64,000 nucleotides of DNA, taken from positions 2,728,001 through 2,792,000 of the forward strand of contig JAPFFF010000002.1 of NCBI GenBank assembly GCA_039105265.1. The letters run 5' to 3'. A program made the translations under genes and the position numbers. Shown piece after piece: positions 38,853-48,447 of the stretch (the stretch's first letter is position 1; each line of letters starts with the position of its first letter). Below the pieces are notes generated by a model that worked only from the letters and a program-made list of their open reading frames with translations, was not told where the DNA came from and did no database searches. Source of the DNA: Tritrichomonas musculus. Lineage: Eukaryota > Parabasalia > Tritrichomonadida > Tritrichomonadidae.

Positions 38853-39083
38853 ATGTCTGAATTAAACGAATATAAGAAGGAAATTCCTGAACTTAAACGT
38901 ATCAAACGAACCCTCAAAGAAAAATGTTATGATTATAAGCAACATCTAAATAATGTCAAATCTGGAATGCTTGGTTCCAGTGGGCTTGCTGTTCGTGAAT
39001 CATTGATTGAAGATATTAATTCATTAAAGGAAAAAGTAAAAAAATTGGAAAACGAATTGAATGAATTAGCTAACAAGGATTAA
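38853..39083 (+). CDS. Small coiled-coil protein (76 aa)
   Basis: Unrecognised; heptads over most of its length (LIEDINSLKEKVKKLENELN). Starts 16 bases from the divergent 105-aa gene. Confidence 0.55.
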   Translation: MSELNEYKKEIPELKRIKRTLKEKCYDYKQHLNNVKSGMLGSSGLAVRESLIEDINSLKEKVKKLENELNELANKD

Positions 39084-39125
39084 AATATAAACTTTAAATT
39101 TTTTTTGTAAATTTTTTTATAATAA

Positions 39126-39737
39126 ATGTCTGATAATCAAATTGCTGAATTTGTTCCATTAAAGGATTTTGAAGATGATTATGAAATTCAGACTGAATAT
39201 CCATTCGTTATTCGAAGAATTCGTGACAAGATGATATTAACTGAAAACTCACATAAAGTTCATCGTTATATCACAGTTTGTTTAAATCAAACACCATATT
39301 TCAAACACGTTCTAATTGCAAAACAATTCATCCCAAATCCAAATAATTTACCTGAAGTTGACCATATTAATCATGACCGAACAGATTATCATTTATCAAA
39401 TCTACGTTGGGTAACATCTTCACAAAACAACATTAATAAATCATCAAATAAGGGAGTTCAATATGAATTCATTGATGATATTCCTGAAGATGCTTCAATT
39501 GTTGATTTTTATAACACTTATAATATTCATCATGCATTCGAAGAAAATCGATATTTATATTATCATGATGAAGAAAATGATGAAGACTTGTTTTATGGAA
39601 AAACATCTGATAATGCATATAAAATTCTTCATGTAAATACTGCTCGTGGTGGAAAAAAATATGTTAGTTTGCAAGATATTAATAACAAAAGAGTTAGTAT
39701 TTATATTGATAAATATCGATATCAGCATGACCTTTAA
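39126..39737 (+). CDS. HNH endonuclease, NUMOD4-HNH-C-terminal domain (203 aa)
   Basis: FVPLKDFEDDYEIQTEYPF is NUMOD4-like, EVDHINHDRTDYHLSNLRWV is the HNH core (~residues 75-95), followed by a linker and the C-terminal beta domain (EENDEDLFYGKTSDNAYKI, YVSLQDINNKRVS) that also survives as a remnant at 27152-27394. Full length and open in an otherwise broken element, as expected for a selfish gene that moves on its own. Confidence 0.9.
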   Translation: MSDNQIAEFVPLKDFEDDYEIQTEYPFVIRRIRDKMILTENSHKVHRYITVCLNQTPYFKHVLIAKQFIPNPNNLPEVDHINHDRTDYHLSNLRWVTSSQNNINKSSNKGVQYEFIDDIPEDASIVDFYNTYNIHHAFEENRYLYYHDEENDEDLFYGKTSDNAYKILHVNTARGGKKYVSLQDINNKRVSIYIDKYRYQHDL

Positions 39738-39772
39738 TCATGATAATTTGGTTTTTTTGTCATTGAAATCAA

Positions 39773-40372
39773 ATGTCAAGTGTTTTAAATAAAGCACGAA
39801 TACTTTCGTCTGAAACTAATACTGATAACACTGTTTCGCAAAGTCAGCAAACTGATGTAAATATCAAAATTACTCCATCAAGGTCACAACCAATTAGTCA
39901 ACCTGTTTATTACCCAAATGTTCCCCAAATGACTCCTCAAACAAGGGATATAAATTTTACTATACCGGAGGAGAATTCACAGTCTCAATTTCAACCTCAA
40001 ACAAGCAATATTGTCCGAGACAAGGGAATCGTAGACCTAGGAAATGAAATTGAGGATTTGACTGTCAAGAACAAATTTTTAGAAACACTTCTTTCAATTT
40101 ATGAATTGAATCCACTTCGTGTCAATAATTATTTGGTTTGTCACTCAAATTCATTGATGGAATTAATTAAAATACTAACACATGCTGATAAAGTTGAACT
40201 TATTATTGATGAAGATTCTGGTTGTACGGGATGTGTATCGAAGAATAAATATTTAGAAATCCAACGAATTCTTGTCACAAAAGATGGTAAATCAAATGAT
40301 TTGAAATATGGTTACAATGATGTTTATGCACAACTTGTTCGATATGGAATTTCACTTAAATTATGCATTTAA
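39773..40372 (+). CDS. p174 family protein, Polinton 3 copy (199 aa)
   Basis: The C-terminal ~110 residues match the family: FLETLLSIYELNPL.., DKVELIIDEDSGCTGC in the centre and a final LKLCI. The N-terminal half is Gln/Ser/Pro-rich and different, but still holds SQSQQTDVN, reminiscent of the QT motif in Polinton 1. GTCATTGAAATCAAATG at the start is initiator-like. Confidence 0.7.
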   Translation: MSSVLNKARILSSETNTDNTVSQSQQTDVNIKITPSRSQPISQPVYYPNVPQMTPQTRDINFTIPEENSQSQFQPQTSNIVRDKGIVDLGNEIEDLTVKNKFLETLLSIYELNPLRVNNYLVCHSNSLMELIKILTHADKVELIIDEDSGCTGCVSKNKYLEIQRILVTKDGKSNDLKYGYNDVYAQLVRYGISLKLCI

Positions 40373-40525
40373 AATTATTCAAATGATTTCTGAAATTCTT
40401 TTGGGAACTATTTTGGTTGTTCATGTTATTGAATTATGTGTTTTGATATCAATTTTCAAAGAAGATGACCCCCCCCCAAAAAAAAACTCACAGAGGAGAT
40501 GCGCTCGAAGCTTTACTCATAATAA

Positions 40526-41443
40526 ATGTTAAAACCCAGCAAATTTGATTACAAAACAATATTTTTTTCAGATACTTCTGACTATGATGATGACATAGAT
40601 TTTGAACATTACGAAGAACATCAGTATATCAAGCCTGTCATGAATAAACCCTTCGATATTGATTTTGAAATGAATCGAGCGTACAAAAAAAATGAATCAA
40701 AAATAATGTCAGAATCAATTCGTCCAATTGGTCCTGGAATCTATGCTAATTATAATTCTCTAAACATTATTGTTGGAGCTCAGGGTAAAGGTAAATCGCA
40801 CATTGTATTAAGAGATATAATTCAAATATCTCGATTGAAGGAGTCAAATGTACATCAAATTGTGTATATTAGCAAGAATGGAGTTATAAATGATTCTACA
40901 TTTGAAGCTCAACGCGAATTGATAAATTTACCTGTGAAAGTTGTTTCCGACACAAATGCTGAAGCTTATTTGAAAGAATTGGATTTATGGAAGGAATTGT
41001 ACGTTCGTTATTCCAGCACAAGTAGGATTACGATTAATGAAGATAAACTAGAAAAAATGTTTCAATTCCTTAATATCGATAAACTTGGTAAACCAAACGT
41101 GCCATTAAATACAATAATTCTGTGTGAAGACTTCATTAAATTGAAATTGTTAAAATCTGCTTACTTCACAAATTATATAACTCAATTGAGACACAAACAT
41201 TCAATCGTTTATGTGAACGTTCAATTCTTCAAAGCGATTCCAACAGATTATAAGAATAATTGTACTTCATTTTTTATTTTCAATGGATTCTCAAGGCAAA
41301 AATTGAATTACATATATCAACAAGTTGTTATGCCAGTTGAATTTGAAGATTTGTGGAGACAATATAATCGAATGAAGAATCATGATTTTGTTTTGGTGAA
41401 TACACGTGAAGGAAGTATTGAATTTATAAGATTCAACCAGTAA
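40526..41443 (+). CDS. Divergent packaging-type ATPase (305 aa)
   Basis: Walker A GAQGKGKS (~residues 88-95) and a Walker B-like TIILCEDF (~195), with QLRHKHSIVYVNVQF after it matching the sensor region of viral packaging ATPases. The N-terminal ~70 residues are acidic and Tyr-rich. Similarity to the enzyme at 16373-17239 is limited to motifs. It is probably the packaging motor of Polinton 3; a general P-loop ATPase is the alternative. Confidence 0.75.
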   Translation: MLKPSKFDYKTIFFSDTSDYDDDIDFEHYEEHQYIKPVMNKPFDIDFEMNRAYKKNESKIMSESIRPIGPGIYANYNSLNIIVGAQGKGKSHIVLRDIIQISRLKESNVHQIVYISKNGVINDSTFEAQRELINLPVKVVSDTNAEAYLKELDLWKELYVRYSSTSRITINEDKLEKMFQFLNIDKLGKPNVPLNTIILCEDFIKLKLLKSAYFTNYITQLRHKHSIVYVNVQFFKAIPTDYKNNCTSFFIFNGFSRQKLNYIYQQVVMPVEFEDLWRQYNRMKNHDFVLVNTREGSIEFIRFNQ

Positions 41444-41584
41444 GTACAAAAAAAATATTTTTTTAATATACTCTGCTAATAAAATACCATCACCCACACT
41501 TACGTGCGTTGGCCCGAAGGGCCTTCCGCTAGGATAATAAACACCAATATAAAACACTGTTAAATAGACAAAAAAATATTCAAT

Positions 41585-42082
41585 TTATTCGTCAAGAACA
41601 ATATCTTGATGGTTTCCTTTAAATATTTGTGGTTCAGGTATTTCATATTTCTCACGAAGTTTCAAAATCATTTCTTGATTTGATTTGTTAATTCGTTCAA
41701 TTGAATAATTGTAAAATGAATGTTCTTTAAATGTTTGAACATCTGTGTTACCATTAACAAATGTTTCAAAAGAATTTATGTTAATCCTTCGTCGGAGATT
41801 TGATGTTAGAATTACATGTTCAAGATTCATATCTTTCAATTAATTTGGATATAAGCGTGTGATTTTTTTGTCGGAATTGGTTAATGAAATGTATAACACA
41901 CGAACAAGGTAAGTACCTTTTCCGATATTGATTGGAAATCGTTCACAAAGTAATGTAAAGTCGCATTTTTGATATTCATCTGGATTTGGAAGTAATGAGA
42001 TTAATGAATTGATGTATTCATATACTCGAAGGTTTGGACCAACTTTGTTGGCACTGCAATTTTCAATTGTCGTTGTTGTCAT
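41585..42082 (-). pseudogene. p150 family locus, Polinton 3 copy, broken
   Basis: Shares VYEYINSLISLLP, CDFTLLCERFPI, EHVILTSNLRRRI and KEHSFYNYSIERINK with the Polinton 2 protein at 26654-27106. The locus is not whole. It lies between the ATPase and the acidic 112-aa gene. Confidence 0.65.
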
Positions 42083-42159
42083 TTTATAGTAGAAAAAAAA
42101 TTTGAAAATAAATTTTAAAAATTGAAATTGTGAAGAAATGACAAAAAAAATAAATTTGA

Positions 42160-42498
42160 TTAATTATGTAAATTGTTATCATCAATAGGAAATTTGATTT
42201 TAATTTCATCTTGCTCTGCGAAATAATTTTCATTTAAATTAGGTAATAGAACATCATCTTTATCATACATTTTTCGGTTAGTGTATACACCATTAACATC
42301 ATCCCAATAACGATTATCATAAAATTCATCATCATCATCATTAATATATTGATTCCAATATTCAGTCGCTGACAAGTCAGCTTCATCTGACGCCTCATCA
42401 TCAGAATATAAATAATGAGAATCAGCTAGTATATTTAAAATTTCTTCAGTAGTAAATTCAATATTATTGTTTGCAACTTGGTTATTATTTGTTGTCAT
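42160..42498 (-). CDS. Acidic unknown protein (112 aa)
   Basis: Unrecognised. Very acidic, with DDEASDEADLSATEYWNQYI and further Asp/Tyr runs; no membrane segment. Such compositions occur in DNA-mimic or intrinsically disordered proteins, but nothing here decides a role. Confidence 0.5.
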   Translation of the reverse strand: MTTNNNQVANNNIEFTTEEILNILADSHYLYSDDEASDEADLSATEYWNQYINDDDDEFYDNRYWDDVNGVYTNRKMYDKDDVLLPNLNENYFAEQDEIKIKFPIDDNNLHN

Positions 42499-42589
42499 TT
42501 TATAGTAGAAAAAAAATTAAAAAAAAAATTAAATTTGAAAAATTAATTTTTAGAAAGATGTAAAAAAATAATTTCTAAACGGATTTTTT

Positions 42590-42835
42590 TCCGGTTAGTT
42601 TTGACATTGATTCCAGACATTGGTTATCAACATTTATTCTAGAGGGGGAATTCCCCCTTTCGTTTTGATATTGGTTTTCATAGTTGGTTATCAACGTTTA
42701 TTCACTGGTCGGAATTCCGGCTAACGATTTTAACATTGGTTTCAGACCTTAGTTATCAAAGTTTATCCGAGCGGAGGATTTCCTACGGTCACATTCAGAA
42801 TTTAAGGGTACCGGAAAAATATCCGGAACCAGTTC
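42590..42835. repeat. ~66-bp tandem repeats, each with a different palindrome
   Basis: Three to four units sharing TTGACATTG...TTCAGACATTGGTTATCAA-like sequence (split by variation) and TTATTC/TTATCC. Each unit closes with its own inverted repeat: AGGGGGAATTCCCCCT at 42643-42658, CGGAATTCCG at 42710-42719, AGGATTTCCT near 42767-42776 and CCGGAAAAATATCCGG near 42811-42826. No gene in this 370-base gap. Confidence 0.8.
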
Positions 42836-42866
42836 AGCGATACAAAAAAAAAATAATTTAATTGAT

Positions 42867-43672
42867 TTATTCCTGAAATTCATCAAAATATGTTTCAATC
42901 ATTTCATGTAAATCATCAAGTATTTCACGATTAATTGTAATTGTATTTCCGTTAATATTAGCTTCTGTTTCATTGAAGTTTTCACGAATAATGTTTTTAA
43001 TATCCAAATTAATGGTCATTGAAATAGGAAGGTTCTCTCTAAAGAACCATCTTTCGTTTGGATTGTTATAATGTTGTTGAACTCTGTTGAAATAGTCTTT
43101 GTGTCGACGAATTAAATGAAGTTTCACGTTTGCATTATCATCAGGAATTTGTTCAAGCCAAATAAGGTATTTGTAATCATTTTCACGATTATTTGGAACA
43201 ACTCGTGGAGTTAGATTGTCAATTTGATTTTGTTTTTCATTGAGTTGATTTTGCTGATTATTAATTTGATTTTGTTGATTATTAATTTGATTTTGTAATT
43301 GAATGCGTTGTTGATTAAAGTATGAATCAAGAAGTTTAAATATATATATTGAATATCTTGGCGAAGCCCACATCGCAACATGGTTTACCAATAATTTATG
43401 AACGTAGTAACCTCTTAATCCCATTGGAAGATTTGAACGATTTTCATACAAATTTTGCGAGGGGGGAATTCCCCCTTTCGCAATTCATCCAAGATTTCTT
43501 GTGTTGATTGATTACGAAACCAATCTTTACATGGTTTATTAGATTGACATGAATTAATAATAGATTGCATTTGATAAAAGTCATCATTAATTGAGTGAAT
43601 GATTCGAAGTTATTCATTGTATTGAATGAATTCGTATTCATCATTGATTGGTGTAACAATTGTTGAGTTCAT
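42867..43672 (-). pseudogene. KilA-N domain locus with DUF3627-like C-terminus, broken
   Basis: The N-terminal side shows KilA-N features (PCKDWFRNQSTQEILDEL, then GYYVHKLLVNHVAMWASPRY and FKLLDSYF). A NQQNQINNQQN coiled-coil repeat follows, then YLIWLEQIPDDNANVKLHLI and a charged C-terminal half of the type found after KilA-N in large DNA viruses. Probable DNA-binding regulator, borrowed from the large-virus gene pool. The locus is not whole. Confidence 0.7.
43462..43475. repeat. Perfect palindrome GGGGGAATTCCCCC
   Basis: Inside the KilA-N locus; the same 14-base core as the first palindrome of the 42.6-kb tandem block, and flanked by GCGA..TTTCGC that extends the stem. Confidence 0.8.
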
Positions 43673-43738
43673 TTTTGAAGAAGAAAAAAAATTAATAAAA
43701 AAATTTTGGAAAATCGTTTTTTCATATAATTTTTCGAA

Positions 43739-43754
43739 CCGGAGAATTCTCCGG
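43739..43754. repeat. Perfect palindrome CCGGAGAATTCTCCGG
   Basis: 16 bases, between the KilA-N and polymerase genes. Shares the GAATTC centre with the other palindromes but has different, still symmetric arms. Confidence 0.8.
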
Positions 43755-43762
43755 GTCGCATT

Positions 43763-46700
43763 TCATTGAATAATGTAATCGTTTGCAGTAATTCCTTTAA
43801 TGAAAGGTGCACATGAATTATTTTCTAAAACAATCATTTTTGTATGTAAACCAGTTAATGCATTTTTTTGAACAGTTAATTTTGACATTTGATTTCCATT
43901 CATTTGAAGATTAATATTCTTACCTTGTTTAACAGAATTGTTTTCAATAATATCTTTATAATCAGATGATTTGATTACATTCTTCTTAAGCGATACCACT
44001 TTTAATTTTAATGATTTGGTTTGACCATCATTATTCCATAGAGTATAACATTTAGGTGCAAGAGCAATCATGTTTTCACCTGTTTTTTCAATAGCACAAC
44101 CAAGAACCTTTTTTTCATCTTCGATTGTATTAATTGAAGGGTTTGGCATGAATTCGTATACATGTTTGTCATAGAATTCTTTGTTTTTGATAACATGATT
44201 GAATAATTGAGTTGGAGGTTCATTTGGGTCACCTGAAACAGCATAGTACATTGAATCAGTATCTCCTTCAATATAATGAATTTTATCCATGTCCAAGCAT
44301 TTGTTCATAAAATCGTAATAGAATGTTAAATACCAGAATTTGGCATTATCAAGTGTCCAAAGTGATTCTTGTAAACAAGTTGTGCAATGATATGATTTTG
44401 GAGAATGTTGTATCATAAATGTGTTATCATTTAGTTGAGCACCACCCATATAAGTTTGTGATATAATTGATTGATAAGCCTTATTTGCATCACAAATTTT
44501 GATTTTTGAGAACTTCTCAGTATTCATTCCATCATATCCATAAGAACCATTCATTGAGATTTTGTAGAACTTCTCATTCGCTACGCTCAAGTCGCTTTCA
44601 TCGCCATTGCCTTTAGTTTTACCAGAGATGATATCCTGACGTTTTTTCATAAATTCATTAACAAACATATTGAATCCAGTGTGACATTCATATTGTGAAA
44701 CAGATTTGACATCATCGATTACCAGTCCATGGTCCAATAAGAACCAGAGATAATAATTTGAGAAAACCATGTATTCCCCATGTGTGTCAAGCAACATTGT
44801 TAATTTACGTTCTTCCTTATCAATTGAATTTAAATTGTTTGATTTCATGTAATTATACATGTATGAACCAATTGTTTCTTCATTATTTGTGATATTGATG
44901 TTTCGAAATACTGGTGGGAAATTAATGAAATAATTGATTTTCGATTTAGGACATGATAATTTCACAACAGCATAGAAAACATAATTTGGTTTATTTGAAA
45001 AACGTGATTTTGAAGTTATGATTTTCATACAACGTTCTCGAGATTGTTTATCCTTTGCTTCAATTCTTCTGATGAAAGCACCTGGCATGAACATGATTCC
45101 ACCATGGTACTTAATAAATGGATGTGAATTTGATGAAAATGATGAGGGATAAAGTGAATTGAAATCAATTCCCAGAATATGTGTTTGAACGTTATTTGTA
45201 TCATATGAGATTACCTTGTTATTAATTCCGTCGTAACGGAATTTGTTGATATGAGTTTCACCTTTGATGTTAACACGATGCATTACATTTGATAATCCAC
45301 CAGCAATTGCATTTCGAATTGTATAATATTCATCTTCATTATTTATCAAAGTTGGAAGATGATGTAATTTGCAATATTTTTTTAATTGAATTCTTAATGC
45401 AGTTATTTTTGGGTCATCTCGTTTTCGAAGTTTATTACATTCAGCGCAAGCCAACAAACAATTTGAAAATTCATGTCCAATATCATTGTTAATTCTATCA
45501 AGAGTTGGTTTGTTTTGATATGTGAAATGCTCTTTGCAAAGATGACATTTACCCTTGATTGGGTCATTATAAAGTTCAAGAAATGCATCGTAATCATTGG
45601 ATGAAACACATTTTGAAAGGTCTCTTTTAATTGGATGAGTAAGATTGTATCGTTCATCTTGTTTGTAATAATTTTCACATTTGAATTGCCACCATTTAGG
45701 GTTTGGAATGAATTCATTGTATTTGTGTATAGGATTATAATTTTCATGAGGATTGAAATCCTTGTATGCCAAAGCATATTTTATACAAGATGCATTCTTA
45801 GATAATGATAGATTGGATATCAAATCAACTTTGTATTGAGCATTCAGTTGAATTAAATTGTCAATTGGTTTAATCATCATTTCAACATCATTGTCATTAT
45901 AAGCAAGCAAGTAATCCCATCGTGTTTTATAGTTTTTAGCATCTTCGAGATATATTTGGTAATCAGATTTTGAGAGTGGATTTTTTTGGTTGAGATAGCT
46001 GTCAAAGTCGTTGTATGAAAATGGTTCAGATTTAGATAATACTTCATTGTAATTATTTGAATTGATAGCTTCATATGGGAAAACACCTTTCACAGAATTA
46101 GTTTCACCACCAAAATCAATGCCAAATTGTTTTAATGTACCTCCAGCAACAAATGATTGAGCATCAATGAATCGTAATTTTGTTGGAAGATGGTCTGAAA
46201 CGAGAATGAATTGTTTTAATGAAGATATTGTTCCAATTAATGAATTTGATTCAACTTTCCAGTGTGAATGATTGAGATATTTCTTGAACAAATTAGAATC
46301 AAATCTTGATGAATTAAATCCGAAAACGGTTATGGTATAAATATTTGTATCAATATCATAAATTTTATCAGCAGGGAGGAACGATTTGTCATAAACGATT
46401 TTATCATTCAGTACTTCCATCGATTGTTCGAACAACCATGAAATCCATTCTGGAATAAACTCTTCAGAATCCTTTAATGAGAAATGTTTTGTAATTAATC
46501 CTGAAGATAATTTAACACATGAAGCAACAGAAAGAGGTATTAAACGTGAATTGATTACAGTTGAATCAGAAATCGATTTGTTAACTGATTGTTCCATCGT
46601 TTCAAAATCGTATGTTATATAATAAATGTTAGGTTTCCATTCTAAATCGTATGCCAAACAATATTCATAAACTGGGTTATTTAAAATATGTGGACAGAAT

Positions 46701-47782
46701 GGAAGTGGTTCCTTGTTTGGAATAAAGTTCTTCTTGAAGACACCATCACAATGTTTGACATGAGATTCAAATCTAAACATATTTTTAGGTCCACGATGAG
46801 TATATGAATGACATTTTGGGCAAATATGTATTTGAGTTAGTTTTTCAGGATTCTTAATGTACATGATATGAATAATTTGGTCTTTCGAGAAAAGTAATGC
46901 AGAATGAGTTGGATAAGATTTATCGAAAAACCATTGTTCAGATAAGTCGTAATATGAAGAATTATCAGTTTTAGTAAATTCATATATATTAATATTGAGA
47001 TGATGCTTTTTAGCCAATTCTTCCATTTGTTCCATCGTTACTCCTTTAAATTCATTGAGAATCTTTAATCCTTGTTTTGGAATTTTGGTGTTATATTCAA
47101 TATTATGTTCTTTGAGAAGTATTTTTTTAGCAACCTTAGTTCGTTTGGCACAATCATATTTTTGAGTGTTTGCAAGATTATAGGTTTTAGTTTTTTCATC
47201 ATATTCACTCAAACAGATTGCTAAAAATCGGTAGAAACATAATTTATCATCTTCATTGTCAGCAAAAATGCATTCACTTCTTAAAAATTCAATTGGTAAA
47301 TCTTTAATATGTCCGGTTACTTTTCGCATTCTCGAAACAGTAAATGAAATTGAACCAACGATTGTTAATTTAGTTGATGAAGTTGATGTTTCATATGAAT
47401 TGAGATTCGATTCAATATACATTTTAACATAATCAAGGTCCTGTAATGATGATATTATTATAGGAATTGTAGATTGATAATTTTTCCAATTAATATTTCG
47501 TGCTTCATATTCGAAATGGTCCTTTTCTTCATTCTCCAAATCATGAACAGGAGTTTCAAATACACCAGATAATTGGAAATGAATTTTGAATGGTTTGAGT
47601 TCTCTATCAAATACTTGTTGCAATGATTCGAAGATTTGATTTAATGATGAGATTTGATTGAAATAATAAATAACAATTGGGGAGCCATTGTATTCCTCTT
47701 TATCAACATAATCTTTATCATATTTGGTATAATAATCCCAAACCTCAACTGCTTTATCAAAATCATGTGGTTCATTAATCAT
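43763..47782 (-). CDS. polB: Long DNA polymerase B with embedded HNH module (1339 aa)
   Basis: Replicative polymerase of Polinton 3. An N-terminal region with OTU-like hints (LCFYRFLAICLSE ~ residue 187) leads into a zinc-finger-like CPKCHSYTHRG...HVKHC (~320-350). Exonuclease I YITYDFETME (~394), exonuclease III YNDNDVEMM (~640), an HNH zinc module CHLCKEHF..LDRINNDIGHEFSNC..CAECN (~744-785), motif A GIDFNSLYPSS (~874), motif B ISMNGSYGYDG (~1078), motif C IEGDTDSMYY (~1175). The HNH module lies between exonuclease and palm, without intein splice signatures. Coding-like sequence continues upstream of the ATG towards 48.0 kb, so the true start may be farther left. Confidence 0.9.
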   Translation of the reverse strand: MINEPHDFDKAVEVWDYYTKYDKDYVDKEEYNGSPIVIYYFNQISSLNQIFESLQQVFDRELKPFKIHFQLSGVFETPVHDLENEEKDHFEYEARNINWKNYQSTIPIIISSLQDLDYVKMYIESNLNSYETSTSSTKLTIVGSISFTVSRMRKVTGHIKDLPIEFLRSECIFADNEDDKLCFYRFLAICLSEYDEKTKTYNLANTQKYDCAKRTKVAKKILLKEHNIEYNTKIPKQGLKILNEFKGVTMEQMEELAKKHHLNINIYEFTKTDNSSYYDLSEQWFFDKSYPTHSALLFSKDQIIHIMYIKNPEKLTQIHICPKCHSYTHRGPKNMFRFESHVKHCDGVFKKNFIPNKEPLPFCPHILNNPVYEYCLAYDLEWKPNIYYITYDFETMEQSVNKSISDSTVINSRLIPLSVASCVKLSSGLITKHFSLKDSEEFIPEWISWLFEQSMEVLNDKIVYDKSFLPADKIYDIDTNIYTITVFGFNSSRFDSNLFKKYLNHSHWKVESNSLIGTISSLKQFILVSDHLPTKLRFIDAQSFVAGGTLKQFGIDFGGETNSVKGVFPYEAINSNNYNEVLSKSEPFSYNDFDSYLNQKNPLSKSDYQIYLEDAKNYKTRWDYLLAYNDNDVEMMIKPIDNLIQLNAQYKVDLISNLSLSKNASCIKYALAYKDFNPHENYNPIHKYNEFIPNPKWWQFKCENYYKQDERYNLTHPIKRDLSKCVSSNDYDAFLELYNDPIKGKCHLCKEHFTYQNKPTLDRINNDIGHEFSNCLLACAECNKLRKRDDPKITALRIQLKKYCKLHHLPTLINNEDEYYTIRNAIAGGLSNVMHRVNIKGETHINKFRYDGINNKVISYDTNNVQTHILGIDFNSLYPSSFSSNSHPFIKYHGGIMFMPGAFIRRIEAKDKQSRERCMKIITSKSRFSNKPNYVFYAVVKLSCPKSKINYFINFPPVFRNINITNNEETIGSYMYNYMKSNNLNSIDKEERKLTMLLDTHGEYMVFSNYYLWFLLDHGLVIDDVKSVSQYECHTGFNMFVNEFMKKRQDIISGKTKGNGDESDLSVANEKFYKISMNGSYGYDGMNTEKFSKIKICDANKAYQSIISQTYMGGAQLNDNTFMIQHSPKSYHCTTCLQESLWTLDNAKFWYLTFYYDFMNKCLDMDKIHYIEGDTDSMYYAVSGDPNEPPTQLFNHVIKNKEFYDKHVYEFMPNPSINTIEDEKKVLGCAIEKTGENMIALAPKCYTLWNNDGQTKSLKLKVVSLKKNVIKSSDYKDIIENNSVKQGKNINLQMNGNQMSKLTVQKNALTGLHTKMIVLENNSCAPFIKGITANDYIIQ

Positions 47783-48002
47783 AAGGTAATCATTGTGTTT
47801 TGATTTAAATTTGTTATTGAATTTATCAAGATATTCATATAATTCTTCGTTTTCAGGAACATAATATTCAAGTAAATGGGATTTGTCTTTAATGAGTTTT
47901 GGTTCAATTTTCTTGAGAGTTGGTTTGGATTCATTGATTAAACGAATTGCATTATCAACCGCTTCATTTGCACGTTTAATTGCATTTTCGATTAATGTCG
48001 TT

Positions 48003-48105
48003 TAATTTTATTTTGCTCTTGTTCAAAGTATTCAACATCAGATTCATTTGGTTGTTCATCATAAAATGATTCACGATTTGCAATATTATTGTTATAATTT
48101 TGTTC
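48003..48105 (-). pseudogene. Left flank of the Polinton 3 gene split by Polinton 4
   Basis: Minus-strand coding-like sequence with an ESFYDEQPNESD motif, of the same kind as that at 54255-54669. Polinton 4 is inserted beside it. Confidence 0.55.
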
Positions 48106-48110
48106 ATTTC

Positions 48111-48408
48111 AGTAGTATAGTATAGGCTCCGCTATCGCCAAGCCTATACTTAAGCCCATTTCACAGCCACTTGGAGCCTTTGGAAGCCCCTCAGAGCCTT
48201 CAAAAAGCTCCAACCACCTCGATAATTCAAAAAGTTCGCAACAAAAAAATTCCAAACTCATATTTTTATCGTCTCGTTGTAAAAATTATTTTGACACAAA
48301 AAAATGTATTTCTTGAAGATTCCGTCAAGATAATCCCTTCGAATCAAGAAGTTGTTTTATAATAATTGAAATGTACCCGACGCTCAATCCAGCTGAAGAA
48401 CAAACACC
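48111..48408 (+). repeat. Left inverted repeat of Polinton 4
   Basis: Starts AGTAGTATAGTATAGGCTCC. It contains a terminal hairpin (48119-48150) and, at its inner edge, a copy of the first ~40 bases of the penton-like coding sequence, which at this end lead nowhere. Confidence 0.94.
48119..48150. repeat. Terminal hairpin AGTATAGGCT/AGCCTATACT
   Basis: A 10-base stem with a 12-base loop close to the element's end; its mirror lies at 54210-54241. It could form a fold-back in single-stranded replication intermediates or mark the integrase site. Confidence 0.75.
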
Positions 48409-48447
48409 TTTTTGTATTATCATCTCGGAAAAATAATAAATGATACT

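Noticed and set aside
45430-45560. HNH module as part of an intein in the polymerase
   Set aside because: No Cys/Ser-start, no C-terminal His-Asn and no splicing blocks are visible around it, and the insert is far too short.
48171-48362. A 63-codon frame present identically in both inverted repeats of Polinton 4 (also 53998-54189)
   Set aside because: It is a by-product of the inverted repeat containing hairpins and upstream DNA; no initiator box or protein-like composition, so not called as a gene.
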